Shown here piece after piece: positions 11,391 through 24,081 of a stretch of DNA of 64,000 nucleotides. The stretch is from Caprella mutica (lineage: Eukaryota > Arthropoda > Malacostraca > Amphipoda > Caprellidae): the NCBI GenBank assembly GCA_947561585.1, contig CANNZV010002471.1:32776-96775 (forward strand), read 5' to 3'. A program made the position numbers and the translations under genes. Position 1 is the stretch's first letter, and each line of letters opens with the position of its first letter. A model generated the notes under the pieces. That model was not told where the DNA came from. It was given only the letters and a program-made list of their open reading frames with translations, and made no database searches.

Positions 11391-12306
11391 GAGAGAAGGT
11401 AAGTAGAGAAGATAAAGGAGAGAAGATAAAGGAGAGAAGATAAAGGAGAGAAGATAAAGGAGAGAAGATAAAGGAGAGAAGATAAAGGAGAGAAGATAAA
11501 GGAGAGAAGATAAAGGAGAGAAGATAAAGGAGAGAAGATAAAGGAGAGAAGATAAAGGAGAGAAGATAGAGGAGAGAATAGAGGAGAGAAGATAGAGGAG
11601 AGAAGATAAAGGAGAGAAGATAAAGGAGAGAAGATAGAGGAGAGAAGATAGAGGAGAGAAGATAGAGGAGAGAAGATAGAGGAGAGAAGATAAAGGAGAG
11701 AAGATAAAGGAGAGAAGATAAAGGAGAGAAGATAGAGGAGAGAAGATAGAGGAGAGAAGATAAAGGAGAGAAGATAAAGGAGAGAAGATAAAGGAGAGAA
11801 GATAGAGGAGAGAAGATAGAGGAGAGAAGATAGAGGAGAGAAGATAGAGGAGAGAAGATAGAGGAGAGAAGATAGAGGAGAGAAGATAAAGGAGAGAAGA
11901 TAAAGGAGAGAAGATAAAGGAGAGAAGATAAAGGAGAGAAGGTAAAGGAGAGAAGATAAAGGAGAGAAGATAAAGGAGAGAAGATAGAGGAGAGAAGATA
12001 GAGGAGAGAAGATAAAGGAGAGAAGATAGAGGAGAGAAGATAAAGGAGAGAAGATAAAGGAGAGAAGATAAAGGAGAGAAGATAAAGGAGAGAAGATAAA
12101 GGAGAGAAGGTAAAGGAGAGAAGATAAAGGAGAGAAGATAAAGGAGAGAAGATAGAGGAGAGAAGATAGAGGAGAGAAGATAAAGGAGAGAAGATAAAGG
12201 AGAGAAGATAAAGGAGAGAAGGTAAAGGAGAGAAGATAAAGGAGAGAAGATAGAGGAGAGAAGATAGAGGAGAGAAGATAGAGGAGAGAAGGTAAAGGAG
12301 AGAAGT
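11391..12306. repeat. 14-bp purine-rich minisatellite with GATA motifs, about 65 copies
   Basis: Unit GATAAAGGAGAGAA, with variants GATAGA and GGTAAA. Every intact unit carries AGATAA or AGATAG (WGATAR, the GATA-factor core). One strand is almost all A/G for about 0.9 kb. Minus-strand frames of more than 300 codons reading LLYLLSFIFSPLSS come from the repeat, not from a gene. Confidence 0.95.
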
Positions 12307-12309
12307 ACA

Positions 12310-13199
12310 TTTCATCACCACCCAATAGTTTGTTTACTTTTCTCGGGTAGATTTACCGACTATTTCCGGTAAGTAGGTACAGCTGTCAGATGCACGATAA
12401 CTCTCCTATTTATAATAGGTAAATGTGTATTGCAAATTCATTGAAAAACAATTACGTAAATTGATTCATTTTTCTTTACCTAACTTATTCATATTAAAAT
12501 TAATTAATTAGCATAATTGAATGTAATAAAAATTAGGGAAAAACTATCGAAACTTAATTTTTTATTAAATTGATATATTTCATTTTTCCATTAATTATAT
12601 CTTATTCATTGTTGTTATAAATAATTTATTATTTAACAATTCTTTTTGGATTGATTAATTCAGTATAAATAATTAAATGCTAACGAAGATAGAAACAATA
12701 TGCATAAAATATCCTAATTTATTTAAGCAGGTATTGAGTCATTATTTTGATGCAAGCTGCAAAATAAAAAGTTGTAAATATACTTTTAATAATATTAAAT
12801 ACTCATTATTCTGAATAAATTCATCTAAAATAAATAGTTTTAACTTTTATAAATAATCTTCTAATCCTCAAATTTACATTTTTATCTCTAAAATGTAACC
12901 TTCGTAAATAGAATATTTTTAATTTTCAAAATGAATATGATTTTCTGAATAATTGTGTTTAATCCTTTAATCCAAGCATTATAATCTCATTACAAATAAA
13001 TTAATCCTTTAGCCTGTGACACTAATTATAATGTACATTAAACATTTTTATTTTTGTTAGAAAAATTATTTTACGCAGAATGTTATTGTCGATAGTAGTC
13101 GTATTTTCCTGCTTTTTTTTATCGTCGGACACATTACAGACTGATCAAAATATTTAAAATATTTTCCAAGATAGCCTACTAATATATCTTGCGTTACTA
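12310..13199. other. AT-rich, nothing recognised
   Basis: Very AT-rich with no long frames or repeats. It contains one more loose match to the 4871-4968 motif (GTAAATCTACC). Confidence 0.4.
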
Positions 13200-13350
13200 G
13201 GGTAAGTTACGAATTATCGAACAGTTCCATATTTCCGATACCAGAATTTTTTGTTCATTATTTTAATTGATAATTAATAACAGAATCTGACTAATATTCT
13301 TTCTTATATCACCGAAGATGTAGAACTGTTCGATAATTCGTAACTAACCC
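13200..13350. mobile_element. MITE family A, copy 3
   Basis: About 151 bp. Left end GGGTAAGTTACGAATTATCG, right end CGATAATTCGTAACTAACCC, TA on each side. An inner pair CAGTTCCATATTTCCG / GATGTAGAACTG extends the arms. Confidence 0.82.
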
Positions 13351-13633
13351 TAACTGATTCAGTTCCCATTTCTATCCCACCGCTTCCTCTCCAAAAAATT
13401 CCCCTCCACGTTTCCTAACATGGCTTTAGATATTCAAAGTTTGTTGTCGTGTCGCAGTGTGCTGCCGAACATGTTCCGCCAGATGTCGCCGCTAAAAATA
13501 CTACCTGCCTTTCAAATGATATCGGACTGACATTTGCAGGGGTAGTTACGCTTCGCCGATACCTTTCACGTTACCGATCGCACTCTTTGAAATGCGCTAA
13601 AGCCGAATAGGTTTTTTATTTTATCAAGTTTGA
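13351..13633. other. GC-richer island between two MITEs
   Basis: About 13430-13600 is less AT-rich than its surroundings (for example GTCGCCGCTA, CTTCGCCGATACC). I find no open frame with splice sites. It could be an old transposon fragment or a regulatory island. Confidence 0.3.
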
Positions 13634-13780
13634 GGGTTAAATTCGAGTTATGGGACAGTTCTACATTATCGACATCTAAGAAAAATAATTATTTGTTATT
13701 TTACGAGTTTTTATACTAGGTATAGACTTTTTCTTACATGATCGGCAATGTGGAACCGTCCGATAACTCGAAACTTACCC
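13634..13780. mobile_element. MITE family A, copy 4 (diverged)
   Basis: About 147 bp. Left end GGGTTAAATTCGAGTTATGG and right end CCGATAACTCGAAACTTACCC. Only about 280 bp from copy 3; the arms share CGAGTTAT rather than CGAATTAT, suggesting a subfamily. Confidence 0.75.
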
Positions 13781-14483
13781 TATTTATAATTGAAAAGGAA
13801 TATAATTTATATCGAAATGTATGCATTATCTGAAAATTATTTCTTAGAATACCTAATTATGAATATTATAAAAAAAAATGAAATATTATTAAATAATTGA
13901 TAATTATTAAATATATCATTAATTATTGAATAATTGATAATTACTAAATAATTAATAAATACAGTAATAATTATTGAAGAGAAATAATTATAAAATACAG
14001 TAAAAATTATTAAACACATTAATAATTATTAAATAGATTAATAAATATTAAATACATTAATAATTTAATGTTAGGTCAGAGAGTAATTTCTAAAGGTCAA
14101 ATTGGGTCATGACCTAACACCCACTGTCCGAGTACTGTTTCGTCCCCTAATTTTTTTCTTCGCCAAAATAAAAGTAGCTGATTCTTTTATTTTTTTTAGT
14201 CTTCTTATTTTTTATTATATTATTTTTTTTTATTTAATTTTATTGTTTCAGTCTTTTTTCCCCACTGATTTACCTTTACTTTTCCCCAGCAACTCGTCTG
14301 TAACTTTATTTAATAAAACTTTGAGTCGGGGGAACCCAAGCGAATAAATTACACAGAAGTATCGATATCGAATGTAAATAACAAAGTTATTCTAAAACAT
14401 TTCTAGGAAGTGACAAACAATTTGAAATGGAGGTATAGATAACGAATTGAAGAGTTAAAACAACCAACACTCGCTGGTTATAA
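13781..14483. other. AT-rich; degenerate AATTATTAA tract
   Basis: 13850-14070 repeats AATAATTATTAAAT-like words. 14150-14260 is T-rich. No supported gene. Confidence 0.45.
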
Positions 14484-15005
14484 AGTGCACAATGAAGTGT
14501 TAAAACAACCACCAATAGTTGTAAATAAAGTGCACAGTGAAGGGTTGAAACAACCACCAATAGTTGTAAATAAAGTGCACAGTGAAGTGTTAAAACAACC
14601 ACCAATAGTTGTAAATAAAGTGCACAGTGAAGGGTTAAAACAACCACCAATAGTTGTAAATAGAGTGCACAGTGAAGAGTTAAAACAACCACCAATAGTT
14701 GTAAATAAAGTGCACAGTGAAGGGTTAAAACAACCACCAATAGTTGTAAATAAAGTGCACAGTGAAGGGTTAAAACAACCACCAATAGTTGTAAATAAAG
14801 TGCACAGTGAAGGGTTAAAACAACCACCAATAGTTGTAAATAAAGTGCACAGTGAAGGGTTAAAACAACCACCAATAGTTGTAAATAAAATGCACAGTGA
14901 AGGGTTAAAACAACCACCAATAGTTTTAAATAAAAGCACAGTGAAGGGTTAAAACAACCACCAATAGTTGTAATTGAACTACCTAGTGAAGGGTTAAAAC
15001 AACCA
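14484..15005. repeat. 45-bp minisatellite, about 11.5 copies
   Basis: Unit contains GTGCACAGTGAAGGGTTAAA followed by ACAACCACCAATAGTTGTAA. 45 is a multiple of 3, so open frames run through on both strands; the strands also carry near-palindromic CAACCACCAATAGTTG. Unit variants are single-base changes. Confidence 0.93.
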
Positions 15006-16480
15006 CCACTCACTTAGATTTCCCTACAGTCTCTACTTTATTTACCGGCAGTACAAGCTACGTTACGAGATATGCGAAAATAGCACTCAAGTTATTACAA
15101 AGATGTGGATAGGCGTACAAGTTGGGACCTACAGGAAACGTGAAGCCTGAACTTTGTCATCAATTATTAACGACTGTAGTGCTCTGTGGGCACACTACAA
15201 AATGGCAAACTATTGTATTTCAGTGGGAGAAAAAGGTGCTATCCAAATTTTTTGTCCAACATACACACATAAAGTTAACAAATTTTTTTTTCAGTAATCT
15301 AATTTTTCAAGTATCTTACTTAATCTAAAACAGTATTACTAAGCTGTTGAAGCGGAGACTCCAGAGTGTATCTTAGGAACACTATGAGGTATTTTACGAT
15401 TCGTATTCTTAAAATAAAAAAGTAGTCCTGGAATACACAAGAAGTACAAGCCTTCATACTTTGTCTTGCACATTTCTTAGGACACTCTGGAAAAGAGAAA
15501 GATATGAACATCAGAAAAACATACTTCAAAGATAAAGAATTCAATTTTCTAATCGGGAACTGAACCTCGGACTTGGAAGATACAGTCAGATTGGAAAGCG
15601 GTCCAAAGAATAAAGTAATCAGTTGACAAAGCTCATGGATGTAGTAAAGCTACTCTACAGTCACAAAAAACGGTGGCTGCACTCACGGATTGAAGAGAGA
15701 AATGAAGAGGTGATAGTAAATGAAACCTAAATGATCAAAATTATCACACTTGGACTTGAAGAGATGTCTACAAAAAATCTCATTGTATAAATTTATACAT
15801 AAATACATCACACGAAAATAAATAGGCATAAATAATTTCTAGAAGTAATTCTTATCAAATATGATCATAATTGTTGAAGCTTGGATCCAAGTATTATGTG
15901 TGATGATATAAACTAAATCGCTTAGCACTAGCACATGTAATCCTGTCTATTCCACCGCTTTTATTTTCCATTGTAAAGATGGATCAAACAATTCTATCCC
16001 AAATGCGTAAGTTTTTCCCCTGCAGCCTGTAAGGTTTTTCCTTGTCCCTTTGCTTACAAATTGGTATTCTTTCATCCTCTACAAACGTAGGAACTTTATT
16101 CCCCGCAATAATGAGTCCTCGTGACGGAAGAGAAGCACCACAAATTCTTCCCCCCATCGGTAAGTTTTCGAGTGTCTGTCGTAACGTCTCCGTGAAAATC
16201 ACCGAAACCTCTTAATTCAGTTCTTTTTAGCGACTAACGAGACGGAGAAAGAAAATAGCGACTGAGAAAGCCGATGCATTCCGTCTGCTGCATATCAAAT
16301 AACAAAAGAATTTCATAAAGCGTCTGCTCGGAATATTCAATAAACCGAATTACCTTGTCAGGGCACCACCGTAAAATGATCGTAACTTGGAGTCGTTACG
16401 ATACATCACGAGTACCTACCTACAAAAGGTATCTACCTACTTACAAAAGGAGCTACCTACCTACCTACCTGTGGATAAAC
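15006..16480. other. Intergenic; a dispersed-repeat copy and one weak minus-strand frame
   Basis: Holds family D copy 2 (15595-15740). A minus-strand frame at 15984-16202 has fairly gene-like composition (it includes PSRGLIIAGNKVPTF) but starts at GTG, has no splice signals I trust, and matches no family I know. 16380-16500 has loose CTACCTAC repeats. Confidence 0.35.
15595..15740. repeat. Dispersed repeat family D, copy 2
   Basis: Shares AAAGCTCATGGATGTAG, GGTGGCTGCACTCACGGAT and AATGAAGAGGTGATAGTAAA in the same order as 5525-5750, with an internal deletion. Confidence 0.65.
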
Positions 16481-16504
16481 TTGACTACATGAGTACCTAC
16501 CTAC

Positions 16505-16805
16505 CTATAAAAATAAATATTATACCACAATAAGATACACCACTCTCGCAAATTTCTGTTTCAAAATGTCTCTGTGCTGCCATCTGGTTTCGTAGCGGTA
16601 AATAGAATTGAAATAAAGTAAGTACAATGGAAACATCGGGAGTACCTACCTACAAAAGTATCTACCTACCTACCTACATGTGAATAAATTTGACTAACCA
16701 ATTCAGGTACAAGAATGAATTTCAATTCTATTGACATCACAGAAACTTATTGAACAGAAATTAGCGAGAATGGTGCATCTTATTGTAGTATAATATTTTT
16801 GCTAC
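16505..16805. mobile_element. Foldback / MITE-like inverted repeat
   Basis: The left arm includes ATTATACCACAATAAGATAC and CGCAAATTTCTGTT. The right arm carries the complement with a few changes (AGAAATTAGCGAGAATGG, TCTTATTGTAGTATAAT). Both sides have CTACCTAC or GTGGATAAA-like DNA further out, so the true ends may lie outside this span. Confidence 0.65.
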
Positions 16806-16977
16806 CAACATGTGGCTAAATTTTACTAACTAATTCAGGTAAAAGAACAAATTCCTGGCATGACAAAAACTGGAGAAGTCTGTTAGGAAAAACAGCCCAA
16901 TAATGGATTATCGATATTGATAGACATAAATAAAGGAACATAGTGAGACAAATGCAGCACTTTATGTGATCTCATAG

Positions 16978-17472
16978 AGTGTCTTCTCTTGTTTGTATTA
17001 CGTCATGTATCTCAAAGAGTGTCTTCTCTGGTTTGCATTACGTCATGTATCTCACAGAGTGTCTTCTCTTGTTTGCATTACGTCATGTATCTCACAGAGT
17101 GTCTTCTCTTGTTTGCATTACGTCATGTATCTCACAGAGTGTCTTCTCTTGTTTGCATTACGTCATGTATCTCACAGAGTGTCTTCTCTTGTTTGCATTA
17201 CGTCATGTATCTCACAGAGTGTCTTCTCTTATTTGTATTACGTCATGCATCTCACAGAGTGTCTTCTCTTGTTTGCATTACGTCATGTATCTCACAGAGT
17301 GTCTTCTCTTGTTTGTATTACGTCATGTATCTCACAGAGTGTCTTCTCTTGTTTGCATTACGTCATGCATCTCACAGAGTGTCTTCTCTTGTTTGCATTA
17401 CGTCATGCATCTCACAGAGTGTCTTCTCTTGTTTGTATTACGTCATGTATCTCACAGAGTGTCTTCTCTCAT
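16978..17472. repeat. 40-bp minisatellite with a CRE-like core, about 12 copies
   Basis: The unit joins GTCTTCTCTTGTTTGCATTA and CGTCATGTATCTCACAGAGT. At each internal join it forms ATTACGTCAT, a close match to CRE/ATF-C/EBP composite sites. 40 is not a multiple of 3, so three overlapping frames stay open; none is a gene. Confidence 0.94.
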
Positions 17473-18308
17473 TCCTGCTCCGTCATGATAGTTCCTAGAA
17501 GATACAGAGGAATTTACCTAAGCGAAAAAGAATATCCAAAATAGGAATGGACGGTATTTCTCCATTGATAAAAGAAAGAATTCTAGATATCATCGACTCT
17601 GAATAACTCAAGAGAGTTGGTATTAGAGACGGGCATAGGTTTTCTTGCATGGCTGACGTTTGATAGGTAGTAATGTGATGTTTAAAAAACTAATATATAC
17701 TGCAATTCCAAAATGAAATATGGTTTAAAACAGCTGAGAAAAAAAAATTGTGAGAAAAAAATTATTTAAAATTTCACAGAAAATCGAACCTTCCTAACAT
17801 ACGTGTGTCGCACAGACTGACTAACATTGTTAGTTTATACTGCATATGGCCACACACTTTATCACCTCGTAAACCTAAAGTTACTTGTTCTAAAGTAACG
17901 AAGTAACGAGGATTTCCAGTAACTGAGGACTCTGCAGCCAATTTTATTGCTATCGAATTTCCACACCGCCAATGCTTGTGATTGCTATTCTAAAAGTAAC
18001 TACAGGGTCTTTTATAAGCCACATGGAAAGAATGTTCTAGGAAGAAACTTTACAGCAACTACAGTGTAAACCACATATAAGGAATATCCTAAATATAGAA
18101 ATAATACTTTAAAGTAACTAGAGAGTCTTTTTACAGTCTAGAGTCTAGATTCTAGGTCTAGAGTCTAGATTCTAGAACACATGGAAAGAATATCCTAAGT
18201 AGAAATATTCCTTCCATGACTATTTTTTATCTAAAGTGAAAAATATTCTTTAGGATAACACTGTTGCAATCAAACACTTAGTTATGCTTACAGTATTACG
18301 GAAGTTGG
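17473..18308. other. AT-rich; short TCTAGA-rich repeat
   Basis: 18137-18175 contains repeated TCTAGAGTCTAGATTCTAG. Otherwise no feature. Confidence 0.4.
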
Positions 18309-18552
18309 AAAACCGTACACACGTAGGTTTTTCTAAGTCTGTCCACCAGACTTTTGCTAAGCTCCTCCTACTTTCTCCACGAGAATATAAGAAAAAACAA
18401 TATAATTAGTATCTACCTGCAGGTATCATGGATACCAACTGAAATAAATAATAATTAAATCGTTTTTTCTTATATTCTCGTGGAAAAAGTAGGAGGAGCT
18501 TAGCAAAAAGTCTGGTGGAAAGACTGAAAAAAACTTACGTGTGTACGGCCCT
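18309..18552. mobile_element. MITE family C, copy 1 (CCGTACACACGTAGG termini)
   Basis: About 244 bp, with arms of 70 bp or more: CCGTACACACGTAGG, TCCACCAGACTTTTGCTAAG and CTCCTCCTACTTTCTCCACG, mirrored at the right end (TACGTGTGTACGG). A second copy lies at 27072-27320 inside a transposase relic. No coding capacity. Confidence 0.9.
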
Positions 18553-18767
18553 TAAGTCTACCTGATAAATAGCTAGTTGTTAGATTGTGTCATGAACTGA
18601 GTTGATGTTCATTTTCCGAGTGCTGTACGTGTCTAGTAATTCATTGTTTATCTTAAAGATCATTCTTAAATTAATGATACTATTTAATTTAAACATTATC
18701 ATATATGCCTTTCTGTTTGTTTCTGCATTCAAATAATTACTCTTTTACATCATTGACCAGACTATCT

Positions 18768-20410
18768 AAAACATGAACTAACTAATACATGAACTAACTA
18801 ATACATGAACTAACTAATACATGAACTAACTAATACATGAACTAACTAATACATGAACTAACTAATACATGAACTATCTAAAACATGAACTAACTAATAC
18901 ATGAACTAACTAATACATGAACTATCTAAAACATGAACTAACTAATACATGAACTAACTAATACATGAACTAACTAATACATGAACTAACTAATACATGA
19001 ACTAACTAATACATGAACTATCTAAAACATGAACTAACTAATACATGAACTAACTAATACATGAACTAACTAATACATGAACTATCTAAAACATGAACTA
19101 ACTAATACATGAACTAACTAATACATGAACTATCTAAAACATGAACTAACTAATACATGAACTAACTAATACATGAACTATCTAAAACATGAACTAACTA
19201 ATACATGAACTAACTAATACATGAACTAACTAATACATGAACTAACTAATACATGAACTAACTAATACATGAACTAACTAATACATGAACTAACTAAAAC
19301 ATGAACTAACTAATACATGAACTAACTAATACATGAACTATCTAAAACATGAACTAACTAATACATGAACTAACTAATACATGAACTATCTAAAACATGA
19401 ACTAACTAATACATGAACTAACTAATACATGAACTAACTAAAACATGAACTAACTAATACATGAACTAACTAATACATGAACTAACTAATACATGAACTA
19501 TCTAAAACATGAACTAACTAATACATGAACTAACTAATACATGAACTATCTAAAACATGAACTAACTAATACATGAACTAACTAATACATGAACTATCTA
19601 AAACATGAACTAACTAATACATGAACTAACTAATACATGAACTAACTAATACATGAACTAACTAATACATGAACTAACTAATACATGAACTAACTAATAC
19701 ATGAACTAACTAAAACATGAACTAACTAATACATGAACTAACTAATACATGAACTATCTAAAACATGAACTAACTAATACATGAACTAACTAATACATGA
19801 ACTATCTAAAACATGAACTAACTAATACATGAACTAACTAATACATGAACTAACTAAAACATGAACTAACTAATACATGAACTAACTAATACATGAACTA
19901 ACTAATACATGAACTAACTAATACATGAACTAACTAATACATGAACTAACTAATACATGAACTAACTAATACATGAACTAACTAATACATGAACTAACTA
20001 ATACATGAACTAACTAATACATGAACTAACTAATACATGAACTAACTAATACATGAACTAACTAATACATGAACTAACTAATACATGAACTAACTAATAC
20101 ATGAACTAACTAATACATGAACTAACTAATACATGAACTAACTAATACATGAACTAACTAATACATGAACTAACTAATACATGAACTAACTAATACATGA
20201 ACTAACTAATACATGAACTAACTAATACATGAACTAACTAATACATGAACTAACTAATACATGAACTAACTAATACATGAACTAACTAATACATGAACTA
20301 ACTAATACATGAACTAACTAGTACATGAACTGACTAATACATGACTAACTAATACATGAACTGACTAATACATGACTAACTAATACATGACTAACTAATA
20401 CATGACTAAT
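18768..20410. repeat. 16-bp minisatellite, about 102 copies
   Basis: Unit CATGAACTAACTAATA. In the left half, units with CATGAACTATCTAAAA (or CTAACTAAAA) recur every three to six units, making a higher-order pattern. From about 19865 to 20320 the array is almost perfectly homogeneous. The last few units lose bases (CATGACTAACTAATA). Confidence 0.96.
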
Positions 20411-20480
20411 GGGGTAAGTACACAAATAAACCGTGACTATCAGCTAGTCTGTACTCAAAAATTCCAGGCGCCATCTCCCT

Positions 20481-20880
20481 GCTAGTGTAAACAGTAAAGT
20501 CATTCCCTGGTTAGTACACCGGGTAGTCAGTATGTGACATTCCAATTCTAGTCTCCATAAGTGCCATCACCAGTTCTAGTGTAAACAGTAAAGTCATTCC
20601 CTGGTTAGTACACCGGGTAGTCAGTATGTGACATTCCAATTCTAGTCTCCATAAGTGCCATCACCAGTTCTAGTGTAAACAGTAAAGTCATTCCCTGGTT
20701 AGTACACCGGGTAGTCAGTATGTGACATTCCAATTCTAGTCTCCATAAGTGCCATCACCAGTGCTAGTGTAAACAGTAAAGTCATTCCCTGGTTAGTACA
20801 CCGGGTAGTCAGTATGTGACATTCCAATTCTAGTCTCCATAAGTGCCATCACCAGTTCTAGTGTAAACAGTAAAGTCATT
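20481..20880. repeat. 94-bp minisatellite, about 4.2 copies
   Basis: The word ACAGTAAAGTCATTCC recurs at 20491, 20585, 20679, 20773 and 20867, an exact 94-bp step. Units are nearly identical, so the expansion is recent. Confidence 0.94.
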
Positions 20881-20959
20881 ACCATATTAGCAACTTAGAA
20901 AACAGTTTTACAGAAAATAACACACTTTAAAAATTCCAATCAACCGATTCTTCAGAAAA

Positions 20960-21132
20960 GGATAAGTTACGAATTATCGGTCATATTATTATCGTTTTTT
21001 CTTAAAGAAAAAACGATATAATTGTTATTATTCATTTTAATTTTAATTGGTATCCAATAAAAAAAATCATATATACAGTTTTTTCTTATAGGACCGAAAA
21101 TTTAAATCTGACCGATAATTCGTAACTTACCC
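20960..21132. mobile_element. MITE family A, copy 5
   Basis: About 173 bp. Left end GGATAAGTTACGAATTATCG, right end CCGATAATTCGTAACTTACCC. Has an inner inverted AAAAACGATATAATTG-like segment. Confidence 0.75.
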
Positions 21133-22455
21133 AATAACTAAACATCCTTAAAAGTCAAGGGAAAAACATTTTCTCAAACAGCAATAATCACTGAATATTT
21201 TTAGATCATTGCCTCGCATCTAAAAGATGATTGAAGAGAATACCAATCAGAGTGCATTACTAGAGCTTTTTTTAGCAAATGAAGGAGTTGCTCCCTAACC
21301 TCCCAAGGTCTTTTGAGTCTCACGATCTGTTCTTCTGGCGCCAGGATTCTGCATGTGGCAAAATGAGGTGAAATTTCCGGGAGTTACTTTGAGAGTTACG
21401 AGAAGATAAATAAAGAAGAGAATAAAGAAGAGAATTAGTACTACAGGTAACGAAGCAGCTGGTGAAGTAAATTAACTAGTTTGTAATATGTTCATAGGTA
21501 ATAAATACATAATATGGAACATAATAAAATGAGGTCCCAAACCTTCCAAACGAAATACCAGCACTGGAGAAAAATAATTAAACTCCACACGAATGTTAAT
21601 CGGTTGACTATTTTAATATTTTGTGAATTGTGATGGAAAACAACACAAACTTACGAACAAACTAGGGAATGACTTGGCAGTAAATTATCTTGTGCGGGAG
21701 AGAAATTACAGACTGGGTACTTGCGATGGTTAGCAGAGGAATAATCTTTTACGTTGTTGCTTGATTTATAGCCTTCAGTGCGGAGACAATGGAGAGGTAC
21801 TTGGTAATTTAGTCAAAAAACACTCTATGTTGTCATTTTAATTCTTAACAAGCTAATATTCGAATTTATGACTTCAAAAAGAGCATATTGAACAAGAAAA
21901 AAGGAAAAAAAATTAAAAACAAAAATCACATTAATTGTGCTTACCCAGTGTCAGTGGACACAGTGGTTCTAATAGATGGTTAATCATGTGCTTAACTTGT
22001 ATAGTTTAAGGAAAATATCTCAAAATAACCTCGCAAAATACATGAATCATCACTATTTAATTATTTATCTTTATACTAAGTTAAATAGCTAGCTATTTCC
22101 ACACACATCGATATATTTCCATTAAATCACAATGTAAAAATGTCACAAAATAATCCAAAGACCACACAGTCAATTGATGCAGTGACTGTCCGTGTGATAG
22201 CGCTGTCTCTTTGCATTGGCTATCATTTATGTTAAGAGTTGACAAAATACAACTCATTCTCATTGAGCCAATATCTTCGCTGCTCAAACAACTTCTCTGA
22301 ATTATAAGTACATTCAATAGATAGGTAGCAATGATGAAAATATTGTATACCATGCGGTAATTGCACCACTTTCTTTTTTCTGGTGAACGGTTGCAAACGT
22401 TGCACCTCTCTCTAGTTTCTGTCGAACGTTTTCAAACTTTCTCTTTCTAGTTTCT
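21133..22455. other. Intergenic, nothing recognised
   Basis: AT-rich with short AAATAAAGAAGAGAAT repeats near 21410-21435. The minus-strand frame at 22093-22353 lacks a family match or splice sites and is not called. Confidence 0.35.
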
Positions 22456-22469
22456 GTCAAACGTTTCCA

Positions 22470-22620
22470 AACGTTGTTCCTCTTTCTAGTTTAAAACAAA
22501 CGTTTTCTTTCTAGTTTATAACAAACGTTTCCTTTCTAGTTTATAACAAACGTTTTCTTTCTAGTTTATAACAAACGTTTTCTTTCCAGTTTATAACAAA
22601 CGTTTTCTTTCTAGTTTTTC
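22470..22620. repeat. 25-bp minisatellite, about 6 copies
   Basis: Unit contains CTAGTTTATAACAAACGTTT. Degenerate founders sit to the left (CTAGTTTCTGTCGAACGTTT from about 22410), showing how the array grew. Confidence 0.88.
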
Positions 22621-22816
22621 CAATTTCTCACATCTGGTAATAAAGCTTAGAGGTCACGTGATCCCCCGTGACCCAATTGTTGCCAGACTTTCTAGAAGCA
22701 ACGAACTGTGACCAAAGTGACCTAGCAAGGTCCGTGACCATATATGGTCACTTCCTCTCTTCATCAATTTAGGACATTTAGTCATTTTATTACAGTGGAA
22801 ATCCTCTATAATGATA

Positions 22817-23987
22817 ATGGCGCAAAAAAAGGAAACCCATTTTCAAACTAGTTTATTTTACAAACTATCAAACCTAGAAATTTTCTAAAAACACAGTTTT
22901 ATTTGTTCACTTTTTCTGCATCTATCAATAATAATTAGGTACCACAAAAATTAAACATCCTGCAGTGAATTAAAAAAAGGTAAATAAAAAGGGCTTGCGC
23001 GAGGACGAAAAACTCAAAAAAAGTTCATAATAGGAATAATTTATTTCCATATGGTAGTAGTAAAAATTAAGTCCTACTATTTTTCATTCAACTAACGTTA
23101 TTGTTGTTAACTCTTTCATCCATTGAAATACATCTTCATCACCAATCACGATATCTTCCACAAAATGTGCATTTCTTTGCAGAAACAATTTTGCAAAATT
23201 TAGAGGTGCGGTAAATCAGTTCTAAGAGTTCAAGTCTTACATTCTTCTTGAAAGGATGATACTTCACATCGTGTTTAACAATTCAGTGAAATGTCTCTTA
23301 AATGATATCTAATCCTTACTTTCAGATTGATATTTTTGGGTTCTCAATAAACTGTTCATGAAAAAGATTAATGTTTTCATATGTTCATTCTTTTCTCTTG
23401 CGACATGATCACTTTTTGTTCAAAATAAAGTGTTATTTTTCATTTTGAACTTATTAACATTTGTCAATGTGGTTTTATAGTTGGTGGAAATTTTTCCACA
23501 AAGCATTGTTCAAAATGAGGTTGAACCTGCGTAAAGCTTCCAGTGTTCAAAAACATTTGTCACAACAAAAACTCTTCCTTCTTTTGAAAGCTGACATTTT
23601 GAGGGTTTCGAATAGGAGATACAAATTAACGGTTAAATGATTTTATAAAGATATCAATTTTATCTCAAAAACCAACTTTCAAATGTGAAATAATTTTTTT
23701 ATTTTTTCCTATTTGTTACAAAAAACAGTATAATTTAATGTTTTTCTTTTCATATAAAATATAGTATACCTCTTATGACTTTTTTCGTATATTTCGTCCT
23801 CGCGCAAGCCCTTTTCATTTACCTTTTTTTTAATTCACTGTAGAATGTTTAATTCTTGTAATTCTTAACAGATTTTCAAGATAGATGCAAAAAAAGTGAA
23901 AGAATAAAACTGTGTTTTCTGAAAATTTGATAGTTTGTAAAATAAACTAATTTGAAAATGCGTTTCTTTTTTTTTTGCGTCACCCTG
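22817..23987. mobile_element. Mariner-like element with ~200-bp inverted ends, nested in the pogo-like element
   Basis: The left arm (GCGCAAAAAAAGGAAACCCA, then CTTGCGCGAGGACGAAA at about 23000) is matched by the right arm (CGTCCTCGCGCAAGCCC near 23805, ending CACCCTG before TA). About 1.17 kb. The outermost left bases are more decayed than the right. The interior has no intact transposase, so it is a dead or non-autonomous copy. Confidence 0.78.
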
Positions 23988-24081
23988 TATAGTGATTGTA
24001 GAGTCCTTAGTAAGGATTAACTATATTATTATAGTAACTATAGAAGCTACTTCCTTACTAAGGACTCTACAATCACTATAC
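23987..24081. repeat. Perfect 30-bp-arm hairpin
   Basis: The left arm (23987-24016), starting GTATAGTGATTGTAGAGTCC, is the exact complement of 24052-24081, with a 35-base loop. It is the core of the pogo-like MITE. Confidence 0.9.

Noticed and set aside
15545..15600. B-box-like GGTTCAGTTCC on the minus strand next to family D copy 2
   Set aside because: No A-box or tRNA fold found; could be part of a SINE head but cannot be shown.
15984..16202. 72-codon minus-strand frame with gene-like composition
   Set aside because: Starts at GTG, no reliable splice signals, no recognised family.
22093..22353. 86-codon minus-strand frame
   Set aside because: No family resemblance, no splice context; likely chance.
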